From positions 85,420 through 149,419 of the forward strand of contig CAYTBT010000001.1 in assembly GCA_964436125.1 (NCBI GenBank): a stretch of DNA of 64,000 bases, given 5' to 3'. The notes beneath the pieces are model-generated. The model saw only the letters and a program-made list of their open reading frames with translations, did not search any database and had not been told where the DNA came from. Both the position numbers and the translations under genes were made by a program. Shown piece by piece: positions 55,081 through 62,807 of the stretch. The stretch's first letter is position 1. Every line of letters starts with the position of its first letter. This stretch comes from CAYRFF01 sp964436125. GTDB taxonomy: Bacteria; Bacteroidota; Bacteroidia; Chitinophagales; Saprospiraceae.

Positions 55081-56212
55081 ATTCTTGAATTGATTGAATA
55101 ACGTAATTCTGCTCCTCTGCACTCAATTCATAATAAAAAGGAAGTCTCACGAGGCAGTCCGCATATCGTTCCGATTGTTGCAGGACTCGACCATCGTGTT
55201 TATCCCTGTAAAACTCCGACTTATGCAAGGGCAGATAATGAAAAACACTGTGTACGCCCCTATTCCTCAGGTGGGTAATAAGTCTCTGGCGTTGCTTTCG
55301 GGAAGTACAGATAAGGTAATACATGTGCCCGTTATTCATAGCATAATCGGGAATAAAAGGCTGTTGAATATGTAAGCTTTCGCAAATGTCTTTCAGAGCT
55401 TCATCATAAGTTTCCCAGATTGTCAATCTCTTTGCTTGTATGTCGTCAATTTGCTCCATTTGCGCAAGCAAAAATGCAGCGCTGAGATCAGAAGGGAGAA
55501 AGGAAGAACCGATATCTATCCAACCATACTTGTCTATTTCACCGCGAAAAAACGCCGACCGATTAGTCCCTTTTTCCCAGATAATCTCCGCGCGATCGGC
55601 ATAATGTTCATCATTGATGACGAGCATTCCACCTTCACCGGCGATAATATTCTTCGTCTCGTGGAAGGAAAAGGTCGCCAGGTGCCCGATGGAACCCAAT
55701 GGAACTTTTTTGCCGGAAGGAAAAGTGTAATAACTGTCGATAGCATGAGCAGCATCTTCAACAACCTTAAGATTATATTTATCTGCTATGCGCATAATCA
55801 TATTCATATCACAGGCTACTCCCGCATAATGCATGACGACGATAGCTTTAGTCCTATCATTGATGAGCGCTTCAATGTTACCTTCATCCATGCCCGGGTG
55901 ATCTTCCCGAGAATCCACAAATCTAATCTTAGCTCCACGTAATACAAAGGCATTGGCTGTCGAGACGAATGTATAAGCCGGCATTATTACTTCATCGCCG
56001 GGCTTTATATCGAGCAAAATTGCCGCCATTTCAAGCGCGTCGGTGCAGGAGCTCGTTAACAGACATTTGTGAAAGCCATATCGCTCCTTGAATAGCTGCT
56101 GGCATTTTCTTGTGTACTTCCCGTTACCCGATATTTTCCCTGAAGCAACAGCATCCTCGATATATGCGAGCTCTTTACCGGTGAAAAATGGTTTGTTGAA
56201 TGGGATTTTCAT
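55073..56212 (-). CDS. wecE: WecE-like dTDP-4-amino-4,6-dideoxygalactose transaminase
   Basis: About 379 residues of the DegT/DnrJ/EryC1/StrS PLP aminotransferases, closest in layout to WecE/RffA: start MKIPFNKPFFTGKELAYI, GKISGNGKYTRKCQQLF, PGDEVIMPAYTFVSTANAFVLRGAKIRFVD, VVEDAAHA and PLP lysine in ATFSFHETKNIIAGEGG. It makes the amino sugar later used as Fuc4NAc. The ATG at 56212 is chosen to match this N-terminus; in-frame ATGs exist upstream to 56281. First gene of the operon. Confidence 0.9.
   Translation of the reverse strand: MKIPFNKPFFTGKELAYIEDAVASGKISGNGKYTRKCQQLFKERYGFHKCLLTSSCTDALEMAAILLDIKPGDEVIMPAYTFVSTANAFVLRGAKIRFVDSREDHPGMDEGNIEALINDRTKAIVVMHYAGVACDMNMIMRIADKYNLKVVEDAAHAIDSYYTFPSGKKVPLGSIGHLATFSFHETKNIIAGEGGMLVINDEHYADRAEIIWEKGTNRSAFFRGEIDKYGWIDIGSSFLPSDLSAAFLLAQMEQIDDIQAKRLTIWETYDEALKDICESLHIQQPFIPDYAMNNGHMYYLICTSRKQRQRLITHLRNRGVHSVFHYLPLHKSEFYRDKHDGRVLQQSERYADCLVRLPFYYELSAEEQNYVIQSIQEYG
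55375..55386 (-). repeat. TTTGCGNAAGCT motif, N=A
   Basis: Exact copy within the WecE-like gene, sense; a near copy (TTTGCGCAAGCA) lies at about 55459. Confidence 0.9.
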
Positions 56213-56445
56213 AAAGTCCTTCTTATTCAGCTGCAATATAAGGTCTTTCATGTAATTGCCTCTTACATAGCTGTGCTTCATTCCCCTTGTAACTGCACAT
56301 TGGCTTTAATTTCTGCACAATCAATATATTCAGGATTGAGTCAAAAGCAAATTTAAGGTATAAAATAGTTGAAGACATAATTGTGTGCCGGGCTATTGAA
56401 GCGTGGGTAAAATCTCTTGCCAGAAGTATCCTGCCGAACCTTTCC

Positions 56446-56608
56446 CTGAGGCGGCTTCGCCGCAGTCGTAGGCGGCTTCGGCGCAGTCATAAGTCAGGTA
56501 ATCGGTAACGGGTAATGGGTAATCGGGTGCTCATTGTTCATTGTTCATTGTTCATTGCTCATTGTTCATTGCTCATTGTTCATTGTTCATTGCTCATTGC
56601 TCATTGCC
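56446..56608 (-). repeat. Heptameric composite repeat, locus H2
   Basis: Read on the minus strand: a long run of CAATGAG/CAATGAA units, then GATTACC-CATTACC-CGTTACC-GATTACC, then CTTATGACTGCG and GGC(A/G)AAGCC-like units (GGCGGCTTCGCCGC palindromes on plus). Same module order as at 16.5 kb. Confidence 0.85.
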
Positions 56609-56917
56609 ATAAGCTGAGTACGTTAATTGATTTTGTTAGGCGCTTCTATTGAAAAGGCGTAAAACCGCAGATTCGCAAATTTGCGCATTCGCGATAGCCA
56701 AAAGGGCTTTTCCTACGGCGGATACGTGAAAGCCCGACACAGCAAAGCCCTATCCCGACATTTCCTTTTTGCACCCTATCCCCTCAATGATGGAAAGGAG
56801 CTGTGTGTACTATGGATTCTAGTTTAAATCCACCGAACTTAAAAAACATTCCACATAAGGAACTTCTCAGGGCACACGACAGTTCTTATGATAGAAATAA
56901 TTATCAATTGAATTATT
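56609..56917. other. Intergenic stretch before the first toxin-antitoxin module
   Basis: No gene is supported. It holds a CGGCGGATACGTGAAAGCCC block (about 56717) related to GGCGGACACGTGCAAGCCC at 60868 and GGCGGACAGGTGCAAG at 61098. Confidence 0.45.
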
Positions 56918-57373
56918 ATGGAAAATATCACGGCAGTTGACAATCACTATGACAAACTCGCGACGATTCTGGGGAAAAAATACATTAAGTCAGAGATAAA
57001 CAACCCATTTGATTTTATTGCGATTGCTTCCAAAGGTCTTAATACCAATGTACTTAAAAACTTCAAAAAATATTTCAATCTCACCAGGGAAGACACCGCC
57101 GATTTTCTGCAAGTTTCAGAACCGACGATTTACAGGTGGCTCAGGGAAGGGAAGACCTTGAAGAAAAACTATTCAATACAATTATTGGAACTTACCGACT
57201 TGTTCCTGTATGGCATTGAAGTATTTGAGGATGAGGAGAATTTCTTTCAATGGCTCGACATCCCCAATACTGCCTTGGGCAATATGCAACCCAAAGCCTT
57301 ACTCGAATTACCCAATGGCATTGCAAAAGTCCGCAATCTCCTGGGCAGAATAGAATATGGTGTTTATAGCTGA
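56918..57373 (+). CDS. Xre/ParS-type antitoxin of RES system
   Basis: The 151-residue protein has an HTH part (FNLTREDTADFLQVSEPTIYRWLREGKTL, about 46-75) and the C-terminal DUF2384/MbcA-ParS toxin-binding domain (DEENFFQWLDIPNTALGNMQPKALLELPNGIAKVRNLLGRIEYGVYS). It neutralises the RES toxin encoded 5 bases downstream and probably represses the operon. Confidence 0.93.
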   Translation: MENITAVDNHYDKLATILGKKYIKSEINNPFDFIAIASKGLNTNVLKNFKKYFNLTREDTADFLQVSEPTIYRWLREGKTLKKNYSIQLLELTDLFLYGIEVFEDEENFFQWLDIPNTALGNMQPKALLELPNGIAKVRNLLGRIEYGVYS

Positions 57374-57378
57374 TTAAA

Positions 57379-57831
57379 ATGAAAGTTTTCCGTATTGTAA
57401 AGAAAAATCGAGCTGATGACATCTCCGGTACAGGGGCGGTGCTTAATCCGGGCAGATGGAATAAACGCGGGACTGCCGTCCTTTACACAAGCGAAAGTAA
57501 AGCGCTCGCTCTACTTGAGGTTCTCGTACATCTTCCGGGGGCTTTTATTCCTCAATATACTATAATCACATTGGAAATTCCGGATGATTCAATATTGACG
57601 ATTAAGATTTCCGACCTTCCGGCAAATTGGTATCAATATCCTGCACCCACAATTCTTTCTGAAATTACACTGCAATGGATTGATGATGGTAAATACATCG
57701 CATTACAAGTCCCCAGTTGCATAATCCATACCTCACACAACTACATCCTTAATTGTCACCACAAGGAATACAAGAAGGTAAAGATTCTTGAAAAGCAGAA
57801 TTTTTATTTTGACAAAAGGTTAAGAAAATGA
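57379..57831 (+). CDS. RES domain toxin
   Basis: The 150-residue RES protein has the conserved Arg in NPGRWNKRGTAVLYTSES, the Glu in ALALLEVLVHLPG and the Ser in IALQVPSCIIHTSHNYILN. RES toxins are NAD+ degrading/ADP-ribosyl-type enzymes. Length and residues are normal, so the toxin should be active. It follows the Xre/ParS antitoxin, the typical order. Confidence 0.93.
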   Translation: MKVFRIVKKNRADDISGTGAVLNPGRWNKRGTAVLYTSESKALALLEVLVHLPGAFIPQYTIITLEIPDDSILTIKISDLPANWYQYPAPTILSEITLQWIDDGKYIALQVPSCIIHTSHNYILNCHHKEYKKVKILEKQNFYFDKRLRK

Positions 57832-58413
57832 GAATGAGAGTGTGGGCTATTCTTGTACGTCCGGCTCACGCGCATCCTATTCTTCTTAGCCCCTAGCTTC
57901 AATACCTATACAAAGGATTCATTACCTGTCCCGCTCCGCGGGAATCCCACGGTCGTTTCACTCACTCAAGGCTTATTGTGTTATCAATCTTAGCTTCACA
58001 ATCCCATGTTCGTTTCACTCACTCAAGGCTTATGAATCTAAGCGTATAGCCATCGGATTCATAAGCTAAGGAGACATTCGCAGAATGTCGGGAAGATTGT
58101 GAAGCCGGAGTCATTTAAAAGACAAAAGAACGGATTCGTTCACCCCGTGAAATCATCACGTAGTGATGGCATCGAAGATGCATTTCACCGGGTTCACCCA
58201 GTGAAATAAAATCTCTGATTTTGGCGAAGCCATTTCACAGGGTGAAGCCGGAGTTTTTCTTCAGAAACACACCGGGCTCACCAATCGTATGACACAGCAT
58301 ACAATAATCCTGCTCAATACCTACCGGAACTAACTAGATGCTATAGTTGTTAAATTATCAATATATTAGCCACGGAATCGAATTATAGATTGCTTGTTCA
58401 AGTGCAAAGTAAA
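57832..58413. repeat. Nested palindromic intergenic region after RES
   Basis: No gene. Outer arms CTTCACAATC (57995-58004) and GATTGTGAAG (58104-58113) enclose GCTTATGAATC/GATTCATAAGC and GACATTC-GCA-GAATGTC; CCTGTCCCGCTCCGCGGGAA (57928-57947; GGA cap on the minus strand) recurs at 63451. Element X (58143-58192) with CATCAC-GTA-GTGATG is the empty counterpart of the 32.8 kb element. Confidence 0.7.
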
Positions 58414-58704
58414 ATGGGAAAAATGACCGGATTGAATGAAATAAAAGCAAAAATCCTACCTATCTTAAAAAGATACGGTATTGAGAAAGCAGGTATATTT
58501 GGCTCTTTTGCGAGGCAAGAATCCCGTAATAATGATATTGACATCCTTGTCCAGATCAAGCAAGATATAAGTTTAATTGATTTTGTAGGAATCCGATTAG
58601 AGCTTGAAGATGTGCTAAACATGAAAGTGGACTTAGTAGAATATGATGCCTTAAAACCTACCATTAAAGATGAGGTTCTTAGGGACGAAGTACCTATTCT
58701 ATGA
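58414..58704 (+). CDS. mntA: MntA-like nucleotidyltransferase antitoxin
   Basis: The roughly 96-residue minimal nucleotidyltransferase has the GSx10DxD motif in GIFGSFARQESRNNDIDILVQI and DLVEYDALKPTIKDEVL at the end. MntA proteins AMPylate and silence their HEPN partner. ATG 58414 is preferred over an upstream TTG; the end overlaps the next start by four bases (ATGA). Confidence 0.93.
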   Translation: MGKMTGLNEIKAKILPILKRYGIEKAGIFGSFARQESRNNDIDILVQIKQDISLIDFVGIRLELEDVLNMKVDLVEYDALKPTIKDEVLRDEVPIL

Positions 58705-59045
58705 GCAAGCGGAATCTGAAAGTATATTTGATTGACATTGCTGAAAGTATCCAACAAATTGAATTGTATCTTGATGGAATAAATGAAGGTGATTTCTATG
58801 AAGATGATGAAAAACAAGATGCAGTTCTACGGCGGTTGGAAATTATCGGAGAAGCCGTAAAACAAATTCCACATAGCATTAGGGATAAATATCAGCAAAT
58901 ACCATGGCGGAATATTGCCGGCATGCGCGATATAATAATTCATCAGTATTTTGGAGTCAGCTTAAACCGGGTTTGGATTACTATTCAGAAAGACCTTCCG
59001 GAACTAAAAGCTACAATTCTGACCATCATACAGAAAGATTATTAA
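58701..59045 (+). CDS. hepT: HepT-like HEPN toxin (DUF86)
   Basis: The 114-residue helical protein has the HEPN catalytic motif Rx4HxY in GMRDIIIHQYFGVS (about residue 76), and AVLRRLEIIGEAVKQIP as in DUF86. HepT toxins are RNases targeted to tRNA; MntA keeps them inactive. Both partners are intact. Confidence 0.94.
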   Translation: MSKRNLKVYLIDIAESIQQIELYLDGINEGDFYEDDEKQDAVLRRLEIIGEAVKQIPHSIRDKYQQIPWRNIAGMRDIIIHQYFGVSLNRVWITIQKDLPELKATILTIIQKDY

Positions 59046-59335
59046 TCTAATACGGCTCAATCCCTTGAACCGCAGGATCGGTAAGCCAGCGATGGCCTCG
59101 TGGGTGAGCCAGGATTGCCGAGCCGATTAACCATAAAAACCTCCCAAGGTTTCTCACCATCCTCCACAACTACCGGCATACATAATTCCATATTATCCTC
59201 GTCTTCCTGCCACCTCATAGAAGTGTTCTTCGGCATTACTCTCCGGTACAATCGGTTGTGGTTAATCAGCATTTTTATTTGTAGTAATGAAATAAATAAC
59301 TTACATTTGCTGTTAATTAAAATGAACCATACACC
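59046..59335. repeat. Repeat-rich gap after HEPN, including decayed fragment F1
   Basis: GGATCGGTAAGC ... GATTGCCGAGCCGA (59074-59128) recurs at 61008-61060. On the minus strand, 59231 to about 59125 reads MRWQEDEDNMELCMPVVVE and DGEKPWEVF, a fragment seen again at about 61.4 and 63.6 kb. Confidence 0.6.
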
Positions 59336-59668
59336 TTGAAAATTGTTTTTAGGACTAGTAACCTGAGAAAACTGGCAAATAACTATAAAAAATGCCTTAA
59401 AAAGATGGGTGCAAGACGAGCGAAGGCTTTCCATATAAGATTAAACCAGCTTTCTAGCGCCGAAACATTGGAAGATACTCGGAACTTGCCGGGTAATTAC
59501 CATGAACTTACCGGTACCAGAAAAGGACAATGGGCATGTGATCTCGATTAGCCATACAGACTAGTATTTGAGCCGATTAATGATCCGGTACCAACTGATG
59601 AACATGGAATTGTTATATGGAATGAAATACGAATAGTACAAATAATTGAAATAGTGGACTACCACTAA
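59336..59668 (+). pseudogene. higB: HigB-type toxin with in-frame stop
   Basis: A frame of 110 codons from TTG 59336 to TAA 59666 matches HigB/RelE-fold toxins (AKAFHIRLNQLSSAETLEDT, NLPGNYHELTGTRKGQWACDLD, PYRLVFEPIND). TAG at 59549-59551 replaces the residue before PYRLVF, where homologues often have Gln, so CAG to TAG is likely. The antitoxin downstream is intact. Loss of the C-terminal part should kill the toxin unless the stop is read through. Confidence 0.85.
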
Positions 59669-59695
59669 TTTCACTTGACTACAAAAACCAGAATT

Positions 59696-60793
59696 ATGAA
59701 TACTGCAAACGAATATCAACAGCCTATAGCTTTTCATCCGGGTGAAACACTGCAAGAAAAACTAGACGAAATAGAAATGGGCCCCAAGGAGTTCTCACTA
59801 CGTACAGGGAAACCTGAAAAAACCATCATCGATGTTTTAAAAGGCAGAAGCAGAGTTACTCCGCAGATGGCGATCTTATTTGAGAATGTATTGCATATTC
59901 CGGCACATTTTTGGTTGAATATGCAACGTTCTCATGATGAATATATCGCCAGGCAAGAGATGGAAAAGGAGCTTGAAGAATCTAAGGATTGGGCAAGAAA
60001 ATTTCCCTATCCCGATATGGCCAAGAAAGGTTGGGTAAAAGCAAGGAGAAAAGCAGGACAAAAAGCTAAGGAACTTTTTAAGTTTTTTGGCTTGAGCAGC
60101 TCAATTGCATGGAAAAGGTATTACATCGATCAAGAATTAAAAGTTGACTTCAGGATTTCCCTGGCACATACCAAGAAACCACATGCCGTTTCTGCTTGGT
60201 TAAGGAAAGGAGAATTGCAAGCCAACCAACTTCAAGCAAATAAATTTAACAAATCCGGTTTTAAAAATTCCCTTGACGACTTAAAAGATATTATGGTAAA
60301 GCAGCCGGATGATTTTTTCACGCAGATTCAGCAAGTTTGCCTTGAAAATGGAGTGAAAGTTGTATTTACACCGAATATTAAAGGCGCTCCTATCAATGGA
60401 AGTACTAGATGGCTCAAGTCCACTCCACTGATTCAATTAAGCGATCGTTACAAGCGGAATGATGTGTTCTGGTTTACCTTTTTTCACGAGATAGGTCATA
60501 TCTTATTGCATGGCAAAAAGGATATCTTCATTGAAGAGAAAAAACAAGGAAAAGAAAATGGGCAGAAAGAGGAAGAGGCAAATGAATTTGCCATTAAATG
60601 GATTTCAACTAAAGAAGCAGAAAAAGAGATCATAGAAAACGGCGACTATTCCCATTCAGCCATTCTTAAATATGCAGAGAAATTTCATACGCATCCTGCA
60701 ATTATAGTTGGACGACTACAACACTTAGATATTCTTCCTTTTTCAGCGTTTAAGGATATTATTGTGCCTATAGAATTGAGGGATAACTTATAA
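59696..60793 (+). CDS. higA: HigA-type antitoxin with ImmA/IrrE metallopeptidase domain
   Basis: About 365 residues: an HTH of the HigA type (HPGETLQEKLDEIEMGPKEFSLRTGKP, PAHFWLNMQ) fused to an ImmA/IrrE-like domain with zinc motif HEIGH in FTFFHEIGHILLHGKKD (about residue 275). ATG 59696 is preferred to an upstream TTG. It stands 27 bases after the broken toxin; the peptidase domain may cleave a repressor. Confidence 0.92.
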   Translation: MNTANEYQQPIAFHPGETLQEKLDEIEMGPKEFSLRTGKPEKTIIDVLKGRSRVTPQMAILFENVLHIPAHFWLNMQRSHDEYIARQEMEKELEESKDWARKFPYPDMAKKGWVKARRKAGQKAKELFKFFGLSSSIAWKRYYIDQELKVDFRISLAHTKKPHAVSAWLRKGELQANQLQANKFNKSGFKNSLDDLKDIMVKQPDDFFTQIQQVCLENGVKVVFTPNIKGAPINGSTRWLKSTPLIQLSDRYKRNDVFWFTFFHEIGHILLHGKKDIFIEEKKQGKENGQKEEEANEFAIKWISTKEAEKEIIENGDYSHSAILKYAEKFHTHPAIIVGRLQHLDILPFSAFKDIIVPIELRDNL

Positions 60794-61603
60794 ACCTTAT
60801 TTCTACAACCATGCAAGTTAGCTTTAAATCCTGAAAGAGCAGTGCAAACCTATAGGACTCTTGCATTGGCGGACACGTGCAAGCCCGTAAGAGAAAGGAT
60901 ATAGTTTTTGAAGAAGTCCGGCTCACCAACTGTGTGACGCTGAAAGCGTTATCCTTCAATGCTACGCATTTCAGGCTTAGCGATCCTTCCGCACCGTGTA
61001 TCGGATCGGTAAGCTGTAGTCATGCCTCGTGTACTTGCAAAAGATTGCCGAGCCGACAAAGAGATAAGACGACAGTAAGGGCTCCTCCCAAGGCGGACAG
61101 GTGCAAGAACGACAGAGAAATATCTCACCATACTCCTTGACCTTACATTTCTTTCGAAGCCGGTTATTTAAATTTTGTCAAACACAGCGATATAATCCTA
61201 GCCATCGCACGAAAAAATTGGTTTGATATTTATGTTGTTTAAACGGTTCACACCGCCGTGTGAACCTACGAGCATTAACTGTATGAACTGAGATTTCTCG
61301 TAGGTTCGCACGGTCGTGCGAACCGCTTTATAAAATCATAATTTAATAGCTATGGCACATGGATTGCATCACAATGACTATTTTATAAAAAACCTCCCAA
61401 GGTTTCACAACACCCACCACACCTACAGGCATACACAATTCCATTTTATTGTCGATTCCCTGCCACTCCAATGTGTCGTATTTGACTAATTCTTGGAAAT
61501 TATTGTAACTTGTGTACCTAAATATCTGTTATTTAATAAAAGGTTCTGTTCTCAGGAGATCTTTATGTAGTAATTATTAATTTGAAGAGATAAAATTAAC
61601 GAA
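60794..61603. repeat. Repeat-rich gap after HigA, with decayed fragment F2
   Basis: No gene. Contains CCGGCTCACCAACTGTGTGACGC-type repeat (60922), small hairpins ACGCT-GAA-AGCGT and AATGC-TAC-GCATT, the block shared with 59.07 kb, the paired hairpin element at 61241-61329, and a minus-strand fragment (about 61490-61375) reading LEWQGIDNKMELCMPV and KPWEVF. Confidence 0.65.
61241..61329. repeat. Element with ~32-bp terminal inverted repeats, each a hairpin
   Basis: Left: AAACGGTTCACACCGCC, then GTGTGAACCTACGAG; right: its inverse with the C/T and A/G positions changed together (GGTTCGCAC/GTGCGAACC). The paired change in both arms of each small hairpin keeps base pairing. The centre is about 25 bases. 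Confidence 0.85.
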
Positions 61604-62797
61604 ATGCCAAAAGTCAATCCTGAAATATTAGTGTGGGCTCGAGAAACTGCAGGGCTTTCTATCGAGGAAGCAGCTGAAAAATTGAGTATTAAGGAGGCTT
61701 ATGGCAAATCTCCAACTGAGCGATTAATAGAATTAGAAAATGGTAAGGCTGAACCAACAAGGACATTGCTGAACGATATGTCCAAAAAATATCATCGTCC
61801 CTTAATTGTTTTCTATCTCGCTGAACCACCTGTGAAAGGAGATAGAGGTCAAGATTTCAGGCGTTTTCCTTCTGAAAAATTCCCCGAAGAAGAGGCAGTA
61901 TTAGATGCATTAATTAGAGACGTGCTTGTACGTCAAAGTATTCTTCGTTCTGCATTAATAGATGAACTTGAGGAAAATGAAGTAAAGTTGGACTTTATAG
62001 GGTCTATGTCTGTCAAAGATGGCGTAGAAAAAGTACTTAAAAGTATAAAGAAGCATATTGAATTTGACTTAGAAGAATTCAGAAAGAAAAGGAATCCTAG
62101 AGAAGCCTTCAGATACTTAAGACAAAAGGTCGAAGACGCGGGTATTTATGTGTTATTGCTTGGGAATCTAGGAAGTTATCATACAAATTTAGACGTGGAG
62201 ATTTTCAGAGGCTTTGCCCTATCTGACCCTTATGCTCCTTTTATTATTATTAATGATCAGGATAGTCCAAGTGCCTGGTCCTTTACTTTGCTTCATGAAC
62301 TCACGCATTTATTTCTGGGACAGACAGGAATCAGCGATGCAAATCCATATACACCCATTGAGAAATTTTGCAACGATGTAGCGTCTGAATGCCTTTTATC
62401 TCCCGGTGAGTTAGTTACTTTCAAAGGAGCAGATGATTTAAAAGTAGAAGAAATAGCAAAAAATATTAGCAAATTTGCCGGTGAAAGAAACGTAAGTAAT
62501 TCTCTTGTCGCCTATCGTATTTATAGAGCAGGCTATATAAAACAGAGGCAGTGGAAATCTTTACATAATACGTTCAGGAACCAATGGCTTAACATAAAAG
62601 AAAATAAAAGAAACAAATCTAAAAAGACCGAAGGCGGTCCTTCTTATTATACGGTAAGAAAAAACAGGCTTGGATCTGCGATTTTAGAGATTACAAAACA
62701 ATTCATGAATGCCGGAGCCCTTACAACAACAAAAGCTAGTATGATTTTAGGGGTAAAACCCAAAAATGTACAGAGATTACTCAAAGGCGTTGCATAA
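61604..62797 (+). CDS. Xre + ImmA/IrrE family metallopeptidase
   Basis: The 397-residue protein has an N-terminal Xre HTH (VWARETAGLSIEEAAEKL, LIELENGKAEPTRTLLNDMS) and an ImmA/IrrE domain with HELTH in FTLLHELTHLFLGQTG (about residue 231), then a C-terminal helix-rich part. With the DUF4411 protein encoded 10 bases downstream it forms a recognised toxin-antitoxin-like pair. Confidence 0.9.
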   Translation: MPKVNPEILVWARETAGLSIEEAAEKLSIKEAYGKSPTERLIELENGKAEPTRTLLNDMSKKYHRPLIVFYLAEPPVKGDRGQDFRRFPSEKFPEEEAVLDALIRDVLVRQSILRSALIDELEENEVKLDFIGSMSVKDGVEKVLKSIKKHIEFDLEEFRKKRNPREAFRYLRQKVEDAGIYVLLLGNLGSYHTNLDVEIFRGFALSDPYAPFIIINDQDSPSAWSFTLLHELTHLFLGQTGISDANPYTPIEKFCNDVASECLLSPGELVTFKGADDLKVEEIAKNISKFAGERNVSNSLVAYRIYRAGYIKQRQWKSLHNTFRNQWLNIKENKRNKSKKTEGGPSYYTVRKNRLGSAILEITKQFMNAGALTTTKASMILGVKPKNVQRLLKGVA

Positions 62798-62807
62798 ACA
62801 GCTATAA

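Noticed and set aside
12285..59551. Alternative genetic code with a reassigned stop
   Set aside because: TAA, TAG and TGA all appear among the in-frame stops and all three also end normal genes.
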